This document shows, in pieces, positions 9,643-21,409 of a stretch of 64,000 nucleotides of DNA. Source of the DNA: Calliphora vicina (lineage: Eukaryota; Arthropoda; Insecta; Diptera; Calliphoridae); NCBI RefSeq assembly GCF_958450345.1, contig NC_088783.1:89352395-89416394 (forward strand), written 5' to 3'. The position numbers were made by a program, and so were the translations under genes. Position 1 is the first letter of the stretch, and each line of letters opens with the position of its first letter. The notes beneath the pieces are model-generated. The model saw nothing but the letters and a program-made list of their open reading frames with translations, was not told the DNA's origin and did not search any database.

Positions 9643-12640
9643 ATTTTTATACCCTACACCACCATAGTGGGGAGGGTATGCGTTTGTGCAGATGATTGTA
9701 ACGTCCAAAAATATTAGTCTAACACCCACCTTAAAGTATACCGAACGACTTAGAATCACTTTATTTTGAAGATATTTCGATCAAATTTGGTACATATTAC
9801 TTTTTCGGTCCAAGGACCAAGATTATTGAAACTGGCTGAAATCGGCCCATTATTTCACCTAGCCCCCATACAAATGTCCTCTCGAAATTGGACTTTATCG
9901 GTCATAAATGTTTAATTTATCTATGTATCTACACAAATTTCGCTCCAAATAAGTTTTATATATACAAAATTCATGTCACAAAATTTTGTTACAATCGGTA
10001 AATAACACAGTGCAACAGTGAAAAAAACACAAGATCATGACAGTATAGGGTAGTAAAACCCTATACTCAGTTTGTCTATTTTGGTGACCGATTTTTTTTT
10101 ATTGGCCCCCAAAGTTTGTGAAAATCAGTGGGGCCTCTAAAAAAGGTGTCATCAGTTTTTGGTTAACAGCTAATTCAGACTTTGTGATACGGCTTAACTT
10201 TATATGGCAATAATATAGCTAAGAGTCTGCCAAATAAATTTTGTTAATTTTTTTTCCAAAAAATTGCTTTTTCGTGCACTTTTGTGGAAAAAATATAGGA
10301 AGAAAAATTTTTTTACTTTTTTTAGAATAACTTCCAGGGTCTATTAATTTTTCTCTAACAATATTTAGCAAAGTTGTAGCTACGGTAAAGCTGAACAACT
10401 CTTGAGAACATATCAATGCATTCTGAATGTGTCTAGTCACTCTACATAGCACATAAAGATCACTTTGTACCTTAACAATTTTCGTTTTTCCTATTTTTTG
10501 ACGCTATAACAAAGATTTTTTTGTAAAAATAGTATTATCAAGTCCACACTTCTATGTTGTGCTGTATTATTTACTCGGCTGAGGTGTTCGGAATGGGGAT
10601 CACTGGGTGGACCATCAATGTCACACATTTATAAAAAAATTGCCAAAAAGTCATTTATGATCTGAATGAGCTGAAATTTCAAATATAGATAGACCTTGAG
10701 AAGGTCTACAAAAATTATCTGTAGTTATCTCTTTTAGTTCAAGAGATATTTAGGTTTAATTTTTTTTTTAAATTTTGCCCGATATTTTTTTCGTATTTTA
10801 TATATGATGGGCATACGAAAGGTCGAAATTTGATTTTTTATATATGACGTATATTTGCGATAAAATTCTAAAGAAAATAAAACAAACCCGATAACAATTT
10901 TTCGACCCTATAAAAAGTTACACGCATCCAAAGTTGAGGCATCTTTTTATATATTTCAACTTTGTAGTGTTTTTTAAGTTTTTTCCCAAAAAAGTCCCCA
11001 TATTTTCTCTTTTATAAAAAACTAATTTTCTTCGGGACTATATAAATTTTTTTTATGATCTGGAAAGAGAACTTAATGCAAAAACGTATAAAGTAAAATT
11101 TGACTAACTTAAGCGGACATTGTACCCCCAGCCCTATCCAAACTTGGCCAATTTTGAAAAAAAAAAAAAATAGGTTTGAGTAAAAAATTATAAAAACGCA
11201 AAGCACCGATCCCCAAAAGCTTATCATATTTGTATAGCCCTATATGTTGTTTATATACATACAAAACGTTTTTACTATCATGTTGTAAATAACGTCAAAG
11301 TGGGCTATTTTCTAAAAAAAACTCAGTTTTTGGAACAAATTTTCGCCGTTTTAAGAATTTCGGTGTTTGAAAACAAAGAATGGCAACATTAGTGATGCCA
11401 TTGACTTAAGAACATTTAGATCTATATTACTTCCGAATTTTATTGTGATGTCTGTAACTGTTCAAATTTTACACTAATTCAAAGTTTTTATTTTTCTTGA
11501 TGGAAAATCACCATTTTAAAAAATATTGTTAGTTTTTAAGGTAAATGACGTCCGAAAAATCACAAAATTAATTCATTTCACTAAAATGTCAATCTTTAAG
11601 TCATAAGGTTTCCACCGATATCAAAAACTTATATAAAAAGCTTATATTTATTCTTCAGAATTTTCACAAACCTTGCCCATTTTCAAAAATTTTAAAGTTT
11701 TTTCATATCTTGCATCAAGCCGGTCTTGCGTGATCAAGATTGTATGAAGTGATGCGCCCGGATCATACCGACAATGATTTGCCCATTCTTCGTTATTACA
11801 GCACAAAAGAGAAGTATACACTCGAACATACATTTTTAACAAAAAATTTTTGTTTCAGAGTCAAAAAATAGTAAAAAACTAAAATTTTTAAGCTATTTAG
11901 AGTGCCTAGATATGTTCCGATTGTATTGATATGTTCACAAGAGTTGTTCAGATTTGCCGCAGCTACAACTTTGTTAAATATTGTTAGTGAAAAATTAGGA
12001 GTCCTTGGAAGTTATTCTGAAAATAGAAAAAAAAAATTTTTCTTCCTACATTTTTTCAAAAAAAGTGCACGAAAGAGCTGTTTTTGGGAAAAAATTTTAA
12101 CAAAATTTATTTGGCGGACTCTTAGCTATATTATTTCCATATAAAGTTAAGCCGTATCACAAAGTCTGAATTAGCTGTTAGCCAAAAACTGATGACACCT
12201 TTTTTAGATAAAAAAAATCGGTCACCAAAATGGACAAACTGAGTAGGGGTTTACTACCCTTTGGTAGTAGAGTCGAACCTATGCTGTCATGATCTTGTGT
12301 TTTTCCAAAAGTCTTCATTTGATGCATAGTGTAATTAGTCATAGCTCCCATTAGACCCGCTTCCGAAAATCACTTTAACATGCATAAATCTCTTAAAAAT
12401 GTTGGCATATACACAAAATTCAACATAAATAACTTTCATATAGACATAAATCACACGACCTAATTTCATGGTGATCGGTCCATAATTGGTCATAGCTCCC
12501 ATATAAGGCCCACTTCCGAAAATCACTCACGAATATAAATTATTGAAATTTTAAAAGAAAAATGATTTTGCTTTTTTACTTAGTGTAGGGTATTATATGG
12601 TCGGGCTTGACCGACCATACTTTCTAACTTGTTTTTTTTA
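9643..12640 (+). mobile_element. fly dispersed repeat G (copy a), split by a 2.3-kb insert
   Basis: The left end is TTTATACCCTACACCACC. The right end is GGTCGGGCTTGACCGACC followed by ATACTTTCTAACTTG. Comparison with the copy at 55251-56017 shows that the two flanks, 9643-10005 and 12332-12640, are continuous without the interior. It is non-coding and its class is not certain. Confidence 0.8.
10006..12331. mobile_element. long-TIR element (Y) nested in repeat G, 2326 bp
   Basis: The ends are CACAGTGCAACAG and, inverted, CACTATGCATC, flanked by TAA at 10003-10005 and 12332-12334. The uninterrupted G copy has a single TAA at this place. Imperfect inverted arms of about 420 bp (10006-10440 and 11905-12331) share CACAAGATCATGAC, GGTGACCGATTTTTTT and CAAAGTCTGAATTAGCTGTT. 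The interior has no recognisable gene. A 3-bp TAA duplication fits Harbinger or Chapaev3-like elements; the CAC ends lean to the latter, by inference only. Confidence 0.78.
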
Positions 12641-12760
12641 AACCCGTTAATCGCATTATTGTTTTTTGGAAAAAAATACCTTAGTTCAGAATTTATGCTG
12701 TAACTTTGGAATGGAAAGCGATAAATTAATGAATAAAATTGGAAAGTAAAGCATTCTTAA

Positions 12761-12908
12761 GCTATGTTTCCGCATACACCGTAATCGGCACCGAAAACGA
12801 AATTCCATACATTTGCACCGAAAAAATGTTCTGAAACGAACTTTTTTTCGGAGCAAATGTATGGAATTTCGTTTTCGGTGCCGACTACGGTGTATGCGGA
12901 AACGTAGC
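12761..12908. mobile_element. 148-bp palindromic MITE
   Basis: The arms GCTATGTTTCCGCATACACC and GGTGTATGCGGAAACGTAGC extend as a nearly perfect inverted repeat to the centre. It interrupts one unit of the tandem block; the neighbouring unit lacks it. The sides read TTAA (12757-12760) and TTTA (12909-12912), suggesting a TTAA target with one later change, as in piggyBac-type elements. Confidence 0.75.
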
Positions 12909-13833
12909 TTTAGTGTGCTATTAAAAAATTCAAATTATAAATTTATTATATGTATTTATATTAGTATAAATTTATTTTAAAATCCAATTAATGTTCTACA
13001 CAAAAGTTTATAAATGTGCAAATTTCTTTAAAAAAGTCACAAAATAATATTATAATTTTTTAGTAATGAATAATCATAAATACATAAAAACACAGCATTT
13101 TAGAGAAAAAATGCGCTTAACGGGCATTTTTTTGGAAAAAAAGACCATAGTTCACAATTTATGCTGTAACTTTGGAATGCAATGCTATAAATTAGTGAAT
13201 AAAATTGGAAATTAAAGCATACTTAATATGCTATTAAAAAATTCAAATAATACATTTATTATATGTATTTATGTATATTAGTATACATTTAATTTAAAAT
13301 CTAATTTTTGTTTTTCACAAAATTTTATAAGTGTACACATTTTTTCAAAAAAGTCACAAAAGAATATTATAAATTTTTGTAATGAATAATGATTAATACA
13401 TAAAAATACAGCTTTAAAAAAAAGAATGTAAGAAAAAATAATTTGAAGCTGTTATGCGTTTTTTGTTATTCTACAATTTTCGCTGTAAATTTAAAGAAAA
13501 AGTTAATAATATGTATTCCTTTTAGTATAAATTTGTATCCAGTTTTTGTTTTCACTAAATTCAGTAAATGTAAAAATTAATCTGAAAAAATTTAAAACTG
13601 AAATAAAGTAAACAACTTAGTTTTTAGATTTTTACAGCTAATGATGTAGAATTTTATCTACTTTTACCCTATACCGCAATTTATTATAAAAACTTCATTT
13701 ATAAATTCCACTTAATCGCCACTTTGATACCATTTGAGAAAGACTGTAAGCTTAGTGAGTATAACAAATGCAGATTTTCGTGATTTTGAGATCAGTTATG
13801 TAGCCAATATTAAACATTTTTTTAATATTGGTT

Positions 13834-13965
13834 AAGTTTTTCTAAAGACTTTTAGGAAAAGGTTTCCTGATGATCCGGCCTAAGCAACCAGTGAAATGCG
13901 CATAGGAACTAGCTTATACCCCAACAATAAATGTCAGTGAATTTATCAATAATTGGGAAATTTAA
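13834..13965 (+). repeat. dispersed repeat L (copy 1)
   Basis: It shares CCAGTGAAATGCGCATAGGA and related sequence with the inverse of 38121-38256. It has no coding content. Confidence 0.6.
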
Positions 13966-14378
13966 CACAATTATTACTATGATATTAATTTTGTTTTCCC
14001 GTAAAACTCTTAAAAATTTTATTTTTGGCATATATGGTCCCAATTTTTCCAAACATTTTATTTTTCTTAAGTAAGGTATTTTTTATACCAAATTTCAAAA
14101 GTCTACGAGTTCCATCATAAATAAAAACTAAAAAATTAGAATATGGTGATTTCCCATGAAGAAAAATATAAAATTTGAATAAATGAAAAATTTTAACGGT
14201 TAAAGATGTGCATACTGTGACTTTATTTATCGTGTGATAGTAAAAAAACTTTGTATGTTTTAAATAGCATCCCAGCAGTTCTAGGAGACAGTACCGAACT
14301 AGTGATTTTACCCATCATTTAGGGTGGGAGCTAGTTACTTCAATAGCCACGTGACTAGTCATTTTAACATGGGCATTA

Positions 14379-15110
14379 GAGTGACAGCCGATTTTTTTTT
14401 AGATTTCAAAGAGTGCCGGGTGGAATATTGTAATACTTGGCCTTAAGTGCTGAAAATTTTAGCCAAATTGGGCAACGATTTCTGGACGCGCATCGAGGTC
14501 AAAGTTCAGATATATGCAAAATTTTACTATTTATATGGAATAAATAGGTGAAACTCGTTAACTTTCTGCATTGTTTTCTAGAAATATATAGATTTATTTA
14601 TATTAATGAATATTACACTTAAATTTTTTTTTGGAAATTAACCCTGTATCTCCTTTGGGTCAAAATGACCCAAAAACTGTATTATTGCCGAAATTAGAGA
14701 AAAATGCAAATTTTTAAGTTTTTGAAAAAATGTTGCTACTAAATAAATACTTTTGCAATTGAATGCAAAAGAATGAGATATAAATGTCAAAATTTGGTTA
14801 AAAAATGTTAAAGTTATTACAAATTCGACAGACCATTAATGTGTTTCAGGCCACTTGAAAAAAATTTAGGAAAAACAATTAACATATTTCGAGAAAAATT
14901 AAAATAAAAGTTAATTGTGTATGAGTTTTTGTCTTCGTAAGATACCGTTATCCTATTCGCAGGTATGGCCAAAAAAAATGTTTTTTTTAACGGCCGTTTC
15001 GAATCTCCATTTTCAAATTTATAAAAATTTTGTTAAATAAATTTCAGAATTTTTTGATCATCACATTGGGATTTATTAAGATCAAAATTTAAGATCAAAT
15101 GATATTTCAG
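14379..15110 (+). mobile_element. foldback-like repeat, family F1 (copy b, left half)
   Basis: It starts GAGTGACAGCCGATTTTTTT after TA (14377-14378), then runs through the F1 phrases GAGTGCCGGGTGGAATATTG and GGGTCAAAATGACCC. It breaks off near 15110 before a matching right end. Confidence 0.68.
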
Positions 15111-15383
15111 ATATTTATAGTTTTTTTTGGATAAAAGTCTAAATGCGCAAGATAGGATTTGATTTTAGACCTATGGTTTCTTAGGGAAAATTTCTTAGAA
15201 TTTTCCGTAGAATGCGTTTCTGCTATACGATTTTTTATGAAAAAATCGACCCTAATAAATATATACACTGGTGCATATTCCTATAAACGCACTTAATTGT
15301 TTTCTGTATCTTTGATGTTCTCATCCAAAAGCAAAATTTAACTTTTTTAATGAGAGACAACTTAACGGTACTTTATGAAAGTA

Positions 15384-16034
15384 AACAAGTTTTTATACCC
15401 TTCACCTTCATGAGAAGGGTATATATAAGTTTGTCATTCCGTTTGTAATTTCTACATTCTTCATTTCCGACCCTATAAAGTATATATATTCTGGATCCTT
15501 ATAGATATCCAAATCTTCAATAATTCTGTCAGACATGCTTTCGAGAAGTTTGCTATTTAAAATCAGCAAAATCGGTCTACAAATGGCTGAGATATGAGGA
15601 AAAAACCAAGACAATCTCGATTTCTGACCTATATCTGGATTACTAAGACATTAATATAGACAATATGGATATCTAATGATAGATATTTCAAAGACATTTG
15701 CAACGACGTATATAAGACCATAGTAAGTTGGACCTACAATGGGTCAAAATCGGAAAAAAAATGTTTAACCCGAATTTTTTTTACAAAAAAAAAATTGAAA
15801 AAACAGAAAAAAAAATTTTAAAATTTAAAAAAAAATTTTAAAATTAAAAAAAAAAAATTAAATAACAATCGAAACCATTTTTTTCCAAAAAATTAACAAA
15901 ACAACTGGAAAAAAATTAAATTTTGTTTACCTAAAAATATTTAAAATTTTGAAGTATAATTTGGTGAAGGGAAGTATAATTTGGTGAAGGTATAAGATTC
16001 GGCACAGCCGAATATAGCACTCTTACTTGTTTTT
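15384..16034. mobile_element. fly dispersed repeat K (copy a), nested in the Tc1 element
   Basis: It starts ACAAGTTTTTATACCCTTCA and ends GGCACAGCCGAATATAGCAC then TCTTACTTGT. It carries GACCCTATAAAGTATATATA and a long A-rich middle. GAAGTATAATTTGGTGAAGG is duplicated in tandem near 15952-15990. It resembles G in its TATACCCT start and CTTACTTG end, and is non-coding. Confidence 0.72.
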
Positions 16035-16299
16035 CTTATTCTTGTTGTTTGCCTTAATTATGCGATCAAATGTTCTTGGTGCTATTTTAAGTGGAAGATT
16101 CGTATAAACGCAGTCGTGAAATTCGTTTTTAAAAAAGTTACCAAAAATAAAATATTATAAATTTTTGTTTTTTTTCAACCAAAGTAACGTTTCTAATAGT
16201 AACATCTCAATTTACTGCAACTTTTTCTATTTGAATCAATATATTTCATCACTCAACTTTTTTGTCCGATCAATAAAAGATTCCAATTAAATTTTTTCA

Positions 16300-17236
16300 C
16301 GACCAAGGATTTACCCATAGAGTAATTGGACGTAAAATCGATCGTTCGGAATGTGAGGAGCGAAATTTCTTAAAAAGGATCAAAATTATGGAGTTCGCAG
16401 ACCTACAAAGGGAAATACAAAACTAACAAGAACACAACTTTATCTAATAAAACAAGAAGCAATCCGCAACAAATTGAATTCCACACAAATAAAGAATAAA
16501 TTGAATCTTCCAGTGACTTCCAAACACGTTGCACACATTTTACGAAATGATGAAAACATAAAATGGAAAAAGCCGAAATGTAAACCAATGTTAAAAAAGC
16601 TCCATAAAGAAAATCGTCTAAAATTCGCAAGAAAATATATGAAATGGACAGATGAGTGCAAAAAAGTAATTTTCTCTGACGAAAAAAAAAAATAATTTAG
16701 ACGATCCTGACTCATACTCATGCTATTGGCACGATTTGAGATCAAATGATGTTCGGATGTCAAAACGTAATTTCGGTGGTGGCAGTGTTATGGTTTGGGC
16801 AGCGTTTTCTGCAGTTGGCAAGTCGAAAATATGTTTTGTTCCGACAAAAATGAATAGTGCGATTTATAACGAACTGTTGGAAGATACTCTTCTCTCATTT
16901 ATGGATGAAGATTGCATATTCCAACAAGATAATGCTGCAATCCATGTTTCTAAGCAATCGAAATCTTGGTTTAATGAACATAGCATTCCTCTGTTGGACT
17001 GGCCGGCTTGTAGTCCGGACTTAAACCCGATGGAGAACTTGTGGAGATACATGGCCTGTAAAGTTTATGCAAATAATGCCCAGAATGAAAGCATAATGAC
17101 TGTGACAGAGCTGAAACTAAGAATTAAACAAGTCTGGGAGGAAATTGATTCCAATCTGCATAAAACATTAGTGGAATCAATGCCAGACCGTATTTTTGAA
17201 ACAATCCATAACAAAGGATCATCCACACATTATTAA
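16300..17236 (+). pseudogene. Tc1-type transposase, frameshifted
   Basis: An N-terminal helix-turn-helix stretch (GFTHRVIGRKIDRSECEERN, about 16303-16362) is followed by a one-frame slip near 16370. The frame continues through TQIKNKLNLPVTSKHVAHIL to the first catalytic D in FSDEKK (about 16675-16690). A second slip falls in the A-run at 16681-16692. The last part, 16736-17236, has QQDNAAIH (D at 16928-16930) and DLNPMENLW (E at 17033-17035). These are 34 residues apart, the DD34E spacing of Tc1. The original protein would have cut and pasted the element at TA. No clean start codon was identified. The C-terminal part ends normally at 17236. Confidence 0.88.
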
Positions 17237-17428
17237 TAATGCTACAGTGGCCCAAAAGTGGCTGTTAATCTCGAAAATTAAGTAAAAAAAATAAATAAAG
17301 TTAAGTGAAGTCTTAACTAATTTAATAAAAAAAATTGTAGCCCCCTAAATATGTTCTTTTTTAATTTTTAAAATTTTTTTTTAAAAAGTAGTGCGCGTTT
17401 ATAGGAATATGCACCAATGTATATATAT

Positions 17429-17581
17429 AGGGCATTTCATATCAAGTGAACCAACTTTTTAAATCGATGTCTTCCGATCGGTATAAAATTTGCACCAAGG
17501 TTAGTTATATTGGATAGTAATTTAGACACGATCGGAAGACATTGATTTCAAAGTTGGTTCACTTGACATGGAATGCCCCAT
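17429..17581. mobile_element. small inverted-repeat element, family F3 (copy a)
   Basis: The arms AAGTGAACCAACTTT...ATCGATGTCTTCCGATCG and their inverse face each other within about 150 bp. The ends match those of the 1.7-kb palindrome at 28151-29838, so this is its internally deleted relative. Confidence 0.75.
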
Positions 17582-17593
17582 ATGTATGCATTA

Positions 17594-18512
17594 GAGTGTC
17601 CCTTAGAATTAAATTGTTTGAAATGTTGACACGGTACCGCTGAAAACTTTCGTAATGACCTAAAATACCACCAAAAAAAGTTTTAGCTTGTTCTAAAAAG
17701 GGCAACCCGAGCCGACTCTTAGTGCTCTTAAGGGTTAATTTCCATTTTTGTGCTGTTATTGTAAACACTAGACCTCAATATATATTTTTCTTAAGTTTCA
17801 TCAAAATCGGCCCAAAAATATATAATAATTCGCTATCTTTCCATAATAATTCGCTAAACTTTCAGACTATATTTAAAATTACCTGAACTTTAATGTTCTG
17901 AACAGATTTTACTTAAAATTAATAACAGTAAGGAAATTGGGCTCATTCGCCAAAATATGGCCAAAAAATTAGTTTTTCTCGAAAATCGAAAAATTTATAT
18001 CGCAGGTACGGAAAAACTATAGGAGGTATTGACATACTTTTTTCATATTGTTATTCCCTATTATGTTGTAAATAAATCCCCATGTGATGTAGAGTAGGTT
18101 AACTGTATCCTATGAAGATAAAAACTCATATACAAGTAAATATGGATATATTTTAAGTAAGAATAAACTTTTGTTGTAAGATTTCTTAAAATATGTTAAT
18201 TGTGTTCCTACATTTTTTGCTCTAGTGGCCTCAGACACGATAATGGCCTGGCGATTTTTTAATAACTTTAACATTTGTTAACCAATTTTTGTCTTTTATA
18301 TCTTATTAGAACGATAATTACGTACATACTTCGATTCTTTTAAATTAAATTGGAAAAGTAATTATTTAATGGCAAAACTAAATCGAAAGTCGGCACGGGT
18401 TACCCTTCTTAGAACAAGCTAAACATTTTTTTGGTGGTATTTTAGGGCATTACGAAAGTTTTCAGCGGGTACCGTATCAACATTTCAAAAAATTTTATTC
18501 TGAGGGACACTC
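17594..18512. mobile_element. TA-flanked element, family F2 (copy a)
   Basis: It starts GAGTGTCCCTTAGAATTAAA and ends TTTTATTCTGAGGGACACTC, with TA at each side (17592-17593, 18513-18514). Inverted arms of about 150 bp share GTACCGCTGAAAACTTTCG and TTAGCTTGTTCTAA. The interior shares the AGTAAGGAAATTGG and GCAGGTACGGAAAAACT modules with F1. It is non-coding. Confidence 0.8.
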
Positions 18513-18514
18513 TA

Positions 18515-18734
18515 GTATACATATAGCCTTTATAATTTGGTAGAAATTTTTGAAAACTAAGTAGCTTTTTTTAATTTAAACGGTTTCATTTTGATATGCC
18601 CGCTGGTTAAATTTGTTGCACTCAAATGAATAGTTTTACTTTCAACATTTTTCATCATATCGTTATTTTACATTGTTTCCCAATCACATTGCATAGCAAC
18701 ATGTGGACAACAGGTTTTTACAGAGTATATCTAT
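18515..18734. other. AT-rich non-coding DNA
   Basis: I see no gene or repeat here. Confidence 0.4.
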
Positions 18735-18870
18735 TAGGGTATTCAATAGATTAACCGTTAATCAGTTAACCGATTAATTTTGGTCGGTTAGCTGTTCGAA
18801 TAATTGCCGATTTTTAAATAACAAATAAACCGATTAATTTGTATTGATTAACCGAATTTTATTTTTTTTT
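18735..18870 (+). mobile_element. terminus of hAT family M (copy a)
   Basis: TAGGGTATTCAATAGATTAA is followed by repeated GATTAACCG/GTTAATC motifs, the same end as at 49760. No partner end with an 8-bp duplication was found for this copy. Related interior sequence (AACAACTGACATATTTAATT) follows to about 19090. Confidence 0.7.
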
Positions 18871-19089
18871 TGCACTTTAACATACATATTTGTTTGTGTT
18901 TATTTTTCCGTTTTAATTTAAATGCAAATATCAATACAAAATTACATATTTTTCGAACATGTTTAGTGAGTATAACAACTGACATATTTAATTTACATGT
19001 ATTTGTCGGATGAGAAACGAGACTGGAACGAGTCTTTTATCAGAACTTATCAAAATTATTAAAAGTATTCAAAATCTCTAAAAATTCAA

Positions 19090-19450
19090 AACGGACTTCA
19101 ATTGTATAATGGAGGATTTTATAAGCTTAGAAAAAACATCTGTATTTGAGAGAAGACAATATTTAAGATTATATCGTCCATACTGTTGTCAATAGAAGTC
19201 TATAATAGACAACATTGAGACTCTTTCTCTTATATTGTCATGAACACAGTTTATAGAAGACGTCATATAAGACTTTGTCGCCTTAATAACCTAAATAGAT
19301 AACGACATTCAAGACATTGTCGTTTAACTTGTCTTTATCAAAGATGACAAAAGACAATATTTAAGAATTCGTCGATCATATTGTCATCTTGTTTTAAATT
19401 GAACCGACTTTAACTAGGTGTCTCTGTTTAGCATCTTTAATAACTTTTTT
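19090..19450. other. non-coding stretch with GACAATATTTAAGA repeats
   Basis: Short diverged motifs such as AGACAATATTTAAGA and TTGTC/GACAA recur between about 19150 and 19390. They are weakly similar to 27730-28080. Function unknown. Confidence 0.4.
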
Positions 19451-19657
19451 TAATTGCAGACAGAATCACATGTTAAAATGTTTTTACAACATGAAACCAT
19501 GTGTGGCGACAAATCGAAGTATTTTTTATTGTATTTTATATGCGAAGCAAAAAAATCGCCAGTCGTGACAAATTTTGTTCTTTATATTAATCAGTCGCCT
19601 GTCGCAAGAATTGTGATCAATCTGTTAATCAAAACAAATTGTAAATATTTTTTATAC

Positions 19658-20984
19658 ATATCGCTCATGGAACAACGTCATAACACAAAATCCGGTTGTT
19701 TTGAACTGAGTAATACAAAATATGCGCTGTTCTTTAGTCTTTCATATAGTTTTATCAGTTTTAAAAAAAGTCAATTATTTTTTGTATGAGAGTGTTTTTT
19801 TATTGTAAACGTCAAAATGAAAATTCATGTTTTCTCGTATATTTGAGAAAAAAGTAAAAATTTTTGGTTAAATACAGATTAGAAAGATATTAGTATCTAC
19901 TATCTAAATCAGGTATTATTTCTGATATGGCATGATTTGTTGAAAATTAATTTAAGAAAAAGTAAAATGTCATAAAAAATTCAAAGTCGTTTTTCTCGAA
20001 ACGACTTTTTTTTAATTATGTCGTTGTTGCGGTACCCTAAAATAGGTCCCAAAGGAAATAAATCCCAATGAAATAACTCCCAATGAAACAACTCCAATCA
20101 AAAATTAAATAATTCCCAAACTTGAAAAATGAAATAACTACCAAAGGGTAAAATGAAATTAATCCCAATAATCGGCGGTTTCATAATTTTAAAAATATTA
20201 GTCCCAAAAAAAGAAAAATAACTCCCAATGAAATAAATCCCAATAGAAATGAAATAATTCCCAATCCGAAGCAATTTATTTGTGTAAGCTAACTCCCAAT
20301 GAAATAAAGAACTTCAAAAGTGAAATTATTCTTCGCTTACCAAAAAAATTTTGCATTGCGGACCTATGGCGTAGCGCAAGTTTTCCTCCTCTGGGATGTA
20401 TCAAAAACTGGATTCGCTCAGAAAAGATTTTTTGCATTGCCTTCAAAAACCGGTAAGCGAAGAATAATTTCACTTTTGTAGTTCTTTATTTCATTGGGAG
20501 TTAGCTTACACAAATAAATTGCTTCGGATTGGGAAATATTTCATTTCTATTGGGATTTATTTCAATGGGAGTTATTTCGCTTTTTTGGGACAAATATTTT
20601 TAAAATTATGAAACCGCCGATTATTGGGAGTAATTTGATTTTACCCTTTGGTAGTTATTTCATTTTTCAAGTTTGGGAATTATTTCATTGTTTTAATTAT
20701 TTCATTGGGAGTTACTTCATTGTGAGTTATTTCATTTGGGAGCTATTTCACGGTATCAAATGAAATAAAACCCAACAAAATTTCATTGGGAGTTGTTTCA
20801 TTGGCAGTTATTGCATTATGAAATAACTCCCAGTTAAAAATTATGAAATAACTTCCTATGCGTTAGGAGTTGTTTCATAATGAAATAATTCCCAAGTTGT
20901 ATGAAAAATGTATTGGGTGTTATTTCATTTTTTCGTGGGGAGTTATTTCACGGTACCCGCTGTTGCAGCAAATGTGCGATATGT
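19658..20984. mobile_element. inverted-repeat element N (copy a), split by a MULE MITE
   Basis: The left end is CATATCGCTCATGGAACAAC and the right end is GTTGCAGCAAATGTGCGATA, an imperfect inverse. The interior phrases GAACTGAGTAATACAAAATA and TTTCTCGAAACGACTTTTTT recur at 33295-33790 and 54552-54875. The copy is interrupted at 20031-20957. Confidence 0.72.
20031..20957. mobile_element. MULE-type MITE (P1) made of GAAATAACTCCC repeats
   Basis: Both ends read GGTACC, then near-matches of GAAATAACTCCC. The flanks CGTTGTTGC (20022-20030) and CGCTGTTGC (20958-20966) are a 9-bp duplication with one difference, the size typical of Mutator-like elements. Most of the length is GAAATAA(C/A)TCCCAATG-type repeats in inverted arms around a centre at about 20345-20455 containing GCTTACC/GGTAAGC. 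It has no gene. The repeats match the ends of the autonomous-type element at 21410-26071. Confidence 0.82.
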
Positions 20985-21409
20985 ATTTCAAAAAACTTTA
21001 TGTTTTTAATCTTAACTCGAACATGAATTTGCATATGTATGTCATTAAATTATTTTCTATCATAAACATTGACATGTATCAACATTTTGATGAATTCGTT
21101 AATTTAAAAAGGTTTGCTGAAAATAGGTGTGTTGGCGTACTTTCCAGTAAAAAATATCCAGTAACTTTATTTTAGAGATAGAAATAAATTACTCTCAATT
21201 TGAAAAATAACCAAGAAAAAAGTACACTAACAACATTTTGTAAAAATAAGTTGTATTTTATTATAAATTAAAACGTTTTTTTTGTGTTATTGTCTTTGCT
21301 AAATTTGTAAATTGTATTAATTTTCAACTTTTTTGTTTTGTTTACATTTGCAACCATGTGTTTTAAACATATTTTTTATGTTGATATTTTTACTGGACAT
21401 TTTTTGTTC

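Larger units (their letters stand above)
9585..13615. repeat. tandem-repeat block (Z), interrupted by nested elements
   Basis: A unit of roughly 330-450 bp is repeated. A partial unit at 9585-9642 (CACATAAAAACCCAGCATTT) and units at about 12641-13110, 13111-13430 and 13431-13615 share phrases such as TTATGCTGTAACTTTGGAAT, TATATGTATTTAT and AAGTCACAAAA. The 9643-12640 segment is foreign (element G with an insert), so the array predates it. No coding is seen. Confidence 0.7.
15266..17419 (+). mobile_element. Tc1-like (DD34E) transposon, inactive, with nested repeat
   Basis: The terminal inverted repeats are CACTGGTGCATATTCCTATA on the left and TATAGGAATATGCACCAATG on the right, flanked by TA (15264-15265, 17420-17421). 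Length is 2154 bp; subtracting the 650-bp repeat at 15384-16034 leaves about 1.5 kb, normal for Tc1. The transposase frame is broken. Confidence 0.9.

Noticed and set aside
10006..10030. Transib or RAG-type element because of the CACAGTG heptamer
   Set aside because: The duplication is TAA (3 bp) rather than 5 bp, and no transposase is present to support it.
16440..16763. 107-codon frame on the minus strand
   Set aside because: It is antisense to the Tc1 transposase remnant.
19454..19789. 111-codon frame
   Set aside because: It starts outside and runs through element N, whose other copies are not open in this frame.
20031..20957. Possible CRISPR-like array of GAAATAACTCCC repeats
   Set aside because: Spacers are not unique or of constant length, repeats occur in both orientations, the setting is eukaryotic, and a 9-bp duplication shows it is a transposon.
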